The notes below the pieces were generated by a model. It searched no databases and had not been told where the DNA came from. It was given only the letters and a program-made list of their open reading frames with translations. Both the position numbers and the translations under genes were made by a program. Positions 8,106-12,903 of a stretch of DNA of 12,903 nucleotides are shown here, piece after piece (positions within the stretch are counted from its first letter, which is position 1; every line of letters begins with the position of its first letter). Source of the DNA: Gemmatimonadota bacterium (lineage in GTDB: Bacteria > GCA-2686955); the NCBI GenBank assembly GCA_002686955.1, contig NYZA01000079.1, positions 1 to 12,903 of the forward strand, given 5' to 3'.

Positions 8106-9847
8106 TCTCCCGCGCCGCCGATGTGCTCGGGGTGATCGACCGGACGGCCAAGGAGATCGATCCTGACGCTCCCCACGTCGAGGAGTCGGCGGAACGGATT
8201 CAGGCATCGAGCCGTCAGCTCAGGCTCTTGCTGGACCGTGCCCGCGAGCTGCCGCCGCCGGACTCCGAGCCTCGCCGCGTGGCTCCACCGGAGCGCCGGA
8301 GCGATGGGAGCGATGGGGCGGGCGAGGCGAGGTTCGAGATCGGTGTGCCGCGGGGGGACCGGCCGGAACAGGTTGCCCAGGACGCCGCCGTCAAGCTGGC
8401 CGGGAGCATCGAGGCCGACCTGGTCTTCGTCGCCGAGCTCGATTCGGATGGGGAGAGTTTCAGGCAGCTCGGGCGGGCGAGCTCGCACCCGCGGCATGGG
8501 CGGGGCGACCGCGCGGAGGAGACGATCGAGGCCAGCCGGGGCATTCTACGGAACGCCTGTCGGAACAGGGAGCCGGAAATCGTGGTCGATGCCTGGAACG
8601 ATGCGCGTTACCAGCGCCGCCAGAGCGTGACCAGCCAGAACATCCGATCGGTGATGGCCGCGCCCCTGATCGATCGAGGAGGCGAGGTCTTTGGCGTTAT
8701 CTACGCCGATCGCCGGGGCATCGCCTGCAAGCCATTCGGCGCGAGCACGCGGCGGGCCTTCGAGCGGCTGGTCGAGAGCGCGAACGATCTAATCAACGAC
8801 GCACGTGAACGCTCGGGCGGGGATCGGAGCGGAACCGACCTGGCGGAGATCCGTCTGAGAGCCACGCGACCGATCCTGGGCGATTCCGAGACGATCGAAG
8901 AAGCGAGGCAGCTCGCGGCCGCTTTCGCGGCGACCCACGCGCCGGTACTGATCACGGGCGAGCGTGGAACCGGCAAGGAGCTCTTCGCCCGCGCTCTGCA
9001 CGAAATGAGTCCCTGGCATGGCGGAAGACTGGTGCGCCTGCAAGGCCCATTCCTCGTGGGCGATACCGGCAACGCCGAGATCCGCGGGTGGAAGAAGGGG
9101 GCCTTCACCGGTGCGATCGAGTCGCAGCCCGGCGCCTTCGAGCAGGCGGCGGACGGAACCGTCTTCATCGACGAGGTCGCCGATCTCGATCCCAAGGCGC
9201 AGGCCGCTCTGCTCGTGGCCCTCGATCCCGGCGTGGTTCGCCGCCTGGGGGAGACCGAATCACGCATGGTGACCGCCCGGGTGATCGCCGCGACAAATCG
9301 CGACCTGCACACGCTCGCCGCCGAGGGCGAATTCCGCCGCGATCTGCTCGATCGCCTCTCGGCGTTGGAGCTGCGTCTGCCGCCGCTTCGAGAGCGCCGA
9401 TCCGATCTATTGCTGCTTTTCTGGCAATTCGTGGCTTCGACCGACCTCCCGCTGGAGAGCCGGCCCGACTCGCTCTCTCCCGACGCGGAGCGCTGGCTGA
9501 TGGCCCATCCCCTCGAGGGGAATGTGCGTGAGCTGAAGAACCTGGCGACCCGATCCTGCGTGATGGCGACCTACCGTGGCTCGACCACGATCGAGAGGGA
9601 CGATCTCGCCGATGATGGCAAGCCCGCCCCGCTCATGGCCTGGCCCCAATTCCGCAGGGCTATTCTCGATGCCGCGCCGCCGGAGGAGCGGGACGGGGAG
9701 CTCGGAGCCTGGCTCGAGGGATGGCATGCGGCCACCGGCGGATCGCGAAAAAGGATGTGCGAGCAGGCCTGCCTGAGTGACACCCGGCTGCGCACCCTCA
9801 TTAGAGAAGCGGGCGCGGAGACCTCGTGGGCGTCGGCGAAAGGGTAG
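8102..9847 (+). CDS. GAF-domain sigma-54-dependent transcriptional activator (bacterial enhancer-binding protein)
   Basis: The predicted product has 581 residues. Residues about 1-80 hold a helical, then low-complexity, segment. Residues about 85-230 form a GAF domain (SVMAAPLIDRGGEVFGVIYAD). Residues about 250-480 form the sigma-54 AAA+ domain: Walker A GERGTGKE (286-293), GAFTGA (333-338), Walker B VFIDE (354-358), FRRDLLDRL (411-419), LPPLRERRSD (426-435) and GNVREL (473-478). Residues about 540-575 form a Fis-type helix-turn-helix (SRKRMCEQACLSDTRLRTLI). GAFTGA is intact, so it should contact sigma-54. The usual ELFGHE before GAFTGA is replaced by EIRGWK. There is no receiver domain, so control is by GAF ligand, partner or phosphorylation. 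The start is GTG overlapping the previous stop. A sigma-54-like promoter with paired upstream palindromes lies just downstream and is the likely target. Confidence 0.92.
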   Translation: MISRAADVLGVIDRTAKEIDPDAPHVEESAERIQASSRQLRLLLDRARELPPPDSEPRRVAPPERRSDGSDGAGEARFEIGVPRGDRPEQVAQDAAVKLAGSIEADLVFVAELDSDGESFRQLGRASSHPRHGRGDRAEETIEASRGILRNACRNREPEIVVDAWNDARYQRRQSVTSQNIRSVMAAPLIDRGGEVFGVIYADRRGIACKPFGASTRRAFERLVESANDLINDARERSGGDRSGTDLAEIRLRATRPILGDSETIEEARQLAAAFAATHAPVLITGERGTGKELFARALHEMSPWHGGRLVRLQGPFLVGDTGNAEIRGWKKGAFTGAIESQPGAFEQAADGTVFIDEVADLDPKAQAALLVALDPGVVRRLGETESRMVTARVIAATNRDLHTLAAEGEFRRDLLDRLSALELRLPPLRERRSDLLLLFWQFVASTDLPLESRPDSLSPDAERWLMAHPLEGNVRELKNLATRSCVMATYRGSTTIERDDLADDGKPAPLMAWPQFRRAILDAAPPEERDGELGAWLEGWHAATGGSRKRMCEQACLSDTRLRTLIREAGAETSWASAKG

Positions 9848-9853
9848 AGGCTG

Positions 9854-9900
9854 CCCGCAAAAGTGCGGGACCGGGATACGGAGACCCGCAAAACTGCGGC
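9854..9900. promoter_or_regulatory. Tandem palindromes, candidate enhancer sites for the adjacent activator
   Basis: Copy 1 (9854-9869) is CCCGCAAAAGTGCGGG, a perfect dyad with 6-bp arms. Copy 2 (9885-9900) is CCCGCAAAACTGCGGC, with CCGCA/TGCGG arms. They differ at only two of 16 bases and start 31 bp apart, about three helical turns, so both would face the same side of the DNA. They begin 7 bp after the activator stop codon and lie about 90-136 bp upstream of the start predicted from the -24/-12 element. That is a usual distance for dimeric enhancer-binding proteins. They could alternatively act as paired RNA hairpins at the end of the activator mRNA, but no T-run follows. Confidence 0.6.
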
Positions 9901-9923
9901 TAGGCCCCGAGGAGCGCATTCAG

Positions 9924-9948
9924 TAAGTCATGAAGTTTCAATGACTTA
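9924..9948. repeat. AT-rich inverted repeat overlapping an IHF-like sequence
   Basis: TAAGTCAT (9924-9931) and ATGACTTA (9941-9948) are perfect 8-bp arms around a 9-nt spacer, which can itself pair partly (GAA with TTC). It is AT-rich compared with its surroundings. The right part, TTTCAATGACTTA (9936-9948), matches the IHF consensus WATCAANNNNTTR at all but one defined position. It lies between the tandem palindromes and the -24/-12 element, where a bend site is expected. No T-run follows, so a terminator is unlikely. Whether this organism has IHF is unknown. Confidence 0.45.
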
Positions 9949-9963
9949 GTGTGTTCAGCTCTT

Positions 9964-9979
9964 TGGCGAGCTCTTTGCC
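9964..9979 (+). promoter_or_regulatory. Candidate sigma-54 (-24/-12) promoter of the sigma-70-family gene
   Basis: TGGCGAGCTCTTTGCC matches the sigma-54 consensus TGGCAC-N5-TTGCW at the key elements: GG at 9965-9966 and GC at 9977-9978 with exact spacing. The deviations are GA for AC and a final C. Transcription would start near 9990, giving a leader of about 48 nt. The element is embedded in two direct copies of AGCTCTTTG (9957-9965 and 9969-9977) with a 12-bp period. The neighbouring gene encodes a sigma-54 activator with intact GAFTGA, which raises the likelihood. Confidence 0.6.
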
Positions 9980-9997
9980 TTGAGAGCCCCGTGACGG

Positions 9998-10014
9998 CGA
10001 GCCATTCCGGCTCG
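9998..10014 (+). promoter_or_regulatory. Hairpin in the predicted leader of the sigma-70-family gene
   Basis: CGAGCC (9998-10003) pairs perfectly with GGCTCG (10009-10014) around ATTCC. If transcription starts near 9990, the hairpin lies in the 5' leader, ending 23 nt before the ATG and 11 nt before the GGGA at 10026-10029. It could stabilise the message or affect translation, but it may also be chance in GC-rich DNA. Confidence 0.3.
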
Positions 10015-10037
10015 ACCCGAAACACGGGACAGCTCTC

Positions 10038-10748
10038 ATGCAGACGCAACAGATTTCAGCCACGACCCTCGAGCTCCATCGACTCTTCCGCGAGGTGGCC
10101 CGGCAAGGGAGCGCCCCGACGACCGAGCAGCAAGGCTCGATCCATCGGCTTCTCTTCGACGGGCCGCGCTCACCGGTGGCGGCGATGATCCGCAAGTATC
10201 TCGGCCGCTGCGACGGATACCGCAGGTTCCTCCAGTCCACGAACGACGAGACCGATCTGGTGAACGACACCTTCGTCGCGCTGATTCATGCCCTCGAGGC
10301 AGGCCAGTACAGCGGCGAGCAAGCCAGCCCCTTCGGTTTCGTCAAAACGATCGCGATCCGCTGGATCCGCGGGCAGGCCCTGCGTGGTCGCACCCGCGCG
10401 AAGCACGCCTCTCGGCCCGAGCGAGACGATGAGATCGATCCGGTCGAACTCGTCCCAGATGGGCCGAGCGCCGATCCCTCGATCGCCTTCGATCGAGACC
10501 AGGTCAGGGAGTGGACCGAACGCCTGGCCTCGCGCCTGAGCGAATCGGACCGCAGTGTGCTGCGGGCTCGCTATGCGGAGGATCTGAGCCACGAAGCGAT
10601 CGCCCAGCGGCTGGGAAAGCCCTCGGCGGGAGCATCGCGGATCGGACTCATGAGGATCCACAGGCGGATCGAGGCGATGATCCATGACATGCCGGGATGC
10701 GAAGACCGGCTGCGTGGCGCGATGACACGCTTGGCCGCCGCGGCGTAG
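10038..10748 (+). CDS. Sigma-70-family (ECF-like) RNA polymerase sigma factor
   Basis: The predicted product has 236 residues. Region 2 (about 46-115) includes ETDLVNDTFVALIHAL and SPFGFVKTIAIRWIRGQALR, corresponding to core binding and -10 recognition. An acidic linker (about 128-155) follows. Region 4 (about 165-215) includes LSESDRSVLRARYAEDLSHEAIAQRLGK and SRIGLMRIHRRI, the -35-binding helix-turn-helix. Regions 1 and 3 are missing, as in ECF factors, but the linker is long. GGGA at 10026-10029 lies 8 nt before the ATG. No anti-sigma gene is adjacent: the next gene is a membrane enzyme. Control may therefore be at transcription, by the -24/-12 promoter upstream. Its regulon is unknown; the sulfatase-fold gene 94 bp downstream is one candidate. 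Confidence 0.88.
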   Translation: MQTQQISATTLELHRLFREVARQGSAPTTEQQGSIHRLLFDGPRSPVAAMIRKYLGRCDGYRRFLQSTNDETDLVNDTFVALIHALEAGQYSGEQASPFGFVKTIAIRWIRGQALRGRTRAKHASRPERDDEIDPVELVPDGPSADPSIAFDRDQVREWTERLASRLSESDRSVLRARYAEDLSHEAIAQRLGKPSAGASRIGLMRIHRRIEAMIHDMPGCEDRLRGAMTRLAAAA

Positions 10749-10780
10749 TCCCAAAGACAGGCGCGAAGAAGACCGATGGC

Positions 10781-10802
10781 TATACTGCCGACCAACCGGT
10801 TG
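10781..10802 (+). promoter_or_regulatory. Possible -10 box with overlapping palindrome before the sulfatase-fold gene
   Basis: TATACT (10781-10786) matches the -10 consensus at five of six positions and stands out in GC-rich DNA. No convincing -35 is seen at 16-18 bp. The perfect 10-bp palindrome CAACCGGTTG (10793-10802) lies where transcription would start and could be an operator. An ECF-type promoter cannot be judged from one example. Confidence 0.3.
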
Positions 10803-10842
10803 CCCCTGCCCGCTTCATGAACCCCATGGCGCGGGCGGGGTC

Positions 10843-12813
10843 ATGCGTGAGCACTCCATGTCGTCCGAACGCCGCATCTCTCTCGCCGCCGCACCCGGCC
10901 TGGCCTTCTTCGCCGGGGCGGCCCTGGGCACCGCCGAGGCGTTGCTCTATCTCATGCGCTATCCGGGTCTGCGCCCCATGGGTCTGGCCCAGGCTTTGGT
11001 TTCGGGCTCGAGCGTCGGCTTGGCGTTCGCCGCGGGCTCGCTCGTGCCGATCCTGATGGCGAAGCTGGCCGCCGCGCGCGATCCGGCCGAGCGCGACACC
11101 CGCTGGCAGCTCGGAGCGACCCTCTCGCTCCTGCTGGCAGGGGGCGCGGGAGTGATGGTCCTGGCGACATTTCGGGGCACCCTGATCTTCCGTCATCTTC
11201 CCGGCGGAGGGATCTCGCGCCTGCTCGCCCAGGCGATAATCGTCGCTCTTTCCCTCGCTCTGGCCGCCTGGCTGACGCCCAGGGCTACCCGCCGCTTGCG
11301 CCGTGACGGCGGAATACTGTCGCGAATGGCCGGGCGGGGTTGGGGGCTGCTGGCGAGCGCGCTGAGCATCGTCGCACTTTCCGCCCTGGCGGTGGTCCAG
11401 ATCGGGCGACCGAGCCGCGAGGCCGAAGCGTCGAGCCCGAGCGCACCGAATCTGATCCTGATCTCGATCGACACTCTGAGGGCCGATCATCTCGGCTGCT
11501 ACGGCTATGAGCGGCCGACCAGTCCCAATATCGATCGCCTTGCTCGGGGCGGAGTGCGTTTCGAACGTGCTTACACGACGTGGCCAACCTCGGCGCCGGG
11601 ACATGCCAGCATGCTGACCGGGCTCTATCCGCAGACCCACGGCGTCATGGGGAACGGATATCGTCTTTCATCCGTCGTGCCCACCCTTTCCGAGGTGGCC
11701 GCGGAGGCGGGCTTGCGCACGGGCGGATTCATCAACAACCCATGGCTTTCCTACACACTCGGCTTCTCGCAGGGGTTCGAGACATATTTCGATGCGGAGC
11801 GCCTGGAGCTAGCTTCGGAAGCCTGGATCGAGCTGCTCCTACAAAATGTGTCGCTTTATCGCCTGGCCGTCGGTCTCGTGCCGGGAGAACGCCAGCCCGC
11901 CACCAGGCTTGCCCTGCGCTGGATCGAACGACACAAAGAAGAGCGTTTCTTCCTCTTCCTGCACCTGCTCGATCCCCATCAGCCCTACCACCCCGATCCG
12001 GCTTTTCGGGACCGCTTCCTCGATGCGATCGGTCTCGACGATCCCGGAGACACACGTGTCTTCATGGGAACCAGTGAGAAGAAGGGGCGGGGCGGCATGG
12101 GGCGCAACCTGGGCGAGACGGTGCCGATGAGCGAGGAGATGGAGCGGGCGGTCGTCGCGCGTTACGACGAATGCGTGCTCAACGCCGACCGGCGGATCGG
12201 AGAGCTGCTCGACGCCTTGGGGCAGCTCGGCCTCGATGATCGCAGCGTCGTGCTCCTCACCTCCGATCACGGCGAGAACATGGCCGACAACCAACCCCGT
12301 TTCAACCACGAGGGGTTGCACCAATCGATCCTCCATATCCCCTTCATTCTGAGAGGACCCGGAGTGGCGCCGGCGGCGGATCATCGTCAGGCGCCGGTAA
12401 GCCTGGTCGATGTCGTGCCCACGCTCGCCGATCTGGGCGCTCTGGAGCCACCGCCCTTCCAGGCGGGGGTTTCTCTGATCGATCGTTCGCTACGGCTCGA
12501 GGAGCGGAGTGTGTTGGCGATCGAAGGGGTCGATCCCGCAACGCAAAAAAAGGCGGTCGCGACGCGCGACTGGAAGCTGGTCCGCTCCAACGCATTCGGT
12601 CGAATGCTCGTTCCGACCGACCGACCGGAGGGCCTGAATCCGCCCGATCGCGACGCGTCCGACAGCCATCCCGAGCTCGCCGACAGCCTCGAGATCGTGC
12701 TGGAGCAGGGCCATGCGGCCTGCCTCGAAAACGCCTACCCCTCCGAAGAGGGCGTCGCCGAGCTCGATGAGGAGCGGATCGAGCAACTCAAGGCGCTGGG
12801 GTATTTGAACTAG
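10843..12813 (+). CDS. Membrane-anchored sulfatase/phosphodiesterase-fold enzyme (alkaline phosphatase superfamily)
   Basis: The predicted product has 656 residues. About five hydrophobic helices occupy residues 12-37, 46-74, 90-110, 123-145 and 166-187. The catalytic domain follows (about 200-630), probably periplasmic. Metal-site motifs are NLILISIDTLRADHLGCYGY (203-222), LLDPHQPYHP (375-384), TSDHGEN (473-479) and the FNHEGLHQ region (487-494). The nucleophile segment reads TSAPGHASMLTGLYP (249-263). Aligned with C-x-P-x-R of sulfatases, Cys is Ser250 and Arg is His254. This resembles the T/S-x-P-S-H variant of sulfatase-like hydrolases and argues against a classic formylglycine sulfatase; a phosphodiester or phosphoglycerol-type activity is possible. 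The C-terminus LKALGYLN is typical of this subfamily. GGGG at 10837-10840 supports ATG 10843; ATG 10858 is an alternative. Confidence 0.85.
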   Translation: MREHSMSSERRISLAAAPGLAFFAGAALGTAEALLYLMRYPGLRPMGLAQALVSGSSVGLAFAAGSLVPILMAKLAAARDPAERDTRWQLGATLSLLLAGGAGVMVLATFRGTLIFRHLPGGGISRLLAQAIIVALSLALAAWLTPRATRRLRRDGGILSRMAGRGWGLLASALSIVALSALAVVQIGRPSREAEASSPSAPNLILISIDTLRADHLGCYGYERPTSPNIDRLARGGVRFERAYTTWPTSAPGHASMLTGLYPQTHGVMGNGYRLSSVVPTLSEVAAEAGLRTGGFINNPWLSYTLGFSQGFETYFDAERLELASEAWIELLLQNVSLYRLAVGLVPGERQPATRLALRWIERHKEERFFLFLHLLDPHQPYHPDPAFRDRFLDAIGLDDPGDTRVFMGTSEKKGRGGMGRNLGETVPMSEEMERAVVARYDECVLNADRRIGELLDALGQLGLDDRSVVLLTSDHGENMADNQPRFNHEGLHQSILHIPFILRGPGVAPAADHRQAPVSLVDVVPTLADLGALEPPPFQAGVSLIDRSLRLEERSVLAIEGVDPATQKKAVATRDWKLVRSNAFGRMLVPTDRPEGLNPPDRDASDSHPELADSLEIVLEQGHAACLENAYPSEEGVAELDEERIEQLKALGYLN

Positions 12814-12903
12814 TTCTTGGGGAGGCGATACGCGCAATCGTTCCCTCGCCCGCCCTAGCCCGCATTTCTCACCAACTTTCTGCTGTGGCGGCGCATCTCC
12901 GCA
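12814..12903. other. Short tail after the sulfatase-fold gene, nothing recognised
   Basis: The last 90 bases contain no gene start, terminator hairpin with T-run, or repeat that I can support. Whether transcription ends here cannot be judged. Confidence 0.5.

Overview
The window is GC-rich, densely coded bacterial DNA. The likely source is a Gram-negative lineage with complex signalling, such as Myxococcota, Acidobacteriota or an Eisenbacteria/Krumholzibacteria-type FCB relative. The pointers are a Hanks-type kinase fused to an ATPase-like region and TPRs, a sigma-54 activator, a sigma-70-family factor, an M64 peptidase, and a membrane sulfatase-fold enzyme with the C-terminus LKALGYLN. None of these fixes the phylum.

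Layout. Bases 1-570 hold no gene I can recognise. A perfect -35 box then leads into an initiator tRNA (CAU anticodon, C1:A72 mismatch, encoded CCA). A strong intrinsic terminator lies between this tRNA and rpmB (ribosomal protein bL28). A family-2 glycosyltransferase gene converges on rpmB. Divergent from the glycosyltransferase, four genes run tightly in one direction: a secreted M64-type metallopeptidase, a 1220-residue kinase/ATPase-like/TPR protein, an exported protein of unknown function, and a GAF-AAA+ sigma-54 activator. Gaps of 11 and 28 bp and a GTGA stop/start overlap suggest one operon. After a 190-bp intergenic region come a sigma-70-family factor and a five-helix membrane protein with a sulfatase/phosphodiesterase-fold domain.

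The most interesting part is the 190-bp gap between the activator and the sigma factor. In order it contains two near-identical palindromes 31 bp apart, an AT-rich inverted repeat overlapping an IHF-like sequence, a correctly spaced -24/-12 (sigma-54) element built on a 12-bp tandem repeat, and a hairpin in the predicted leader. This is the layout expected of an enhancer-dependent promoter: enhancer sites, bend site, sigma-54 promoter. I infer that the adjacent activator drives the sigma-70-family gene, giving a sigma-54-to-sigma-70-family cascade, possibly with input from the kinase encoded in the same operon. The sequence supports the parts; the connection is inference.

Other oddities are an M64 zinc motif with one extra residue (HEWIGH in place of HExxH), a nucleotide-binding loop in the kinase protein with Arg in place of Lys, a long insert between the catalytic loop and DFG of the kinase, and a sulfatase-fold enzyme whose nucleophile motif is S-A-P-G-H rather than C-x-P-x-R.
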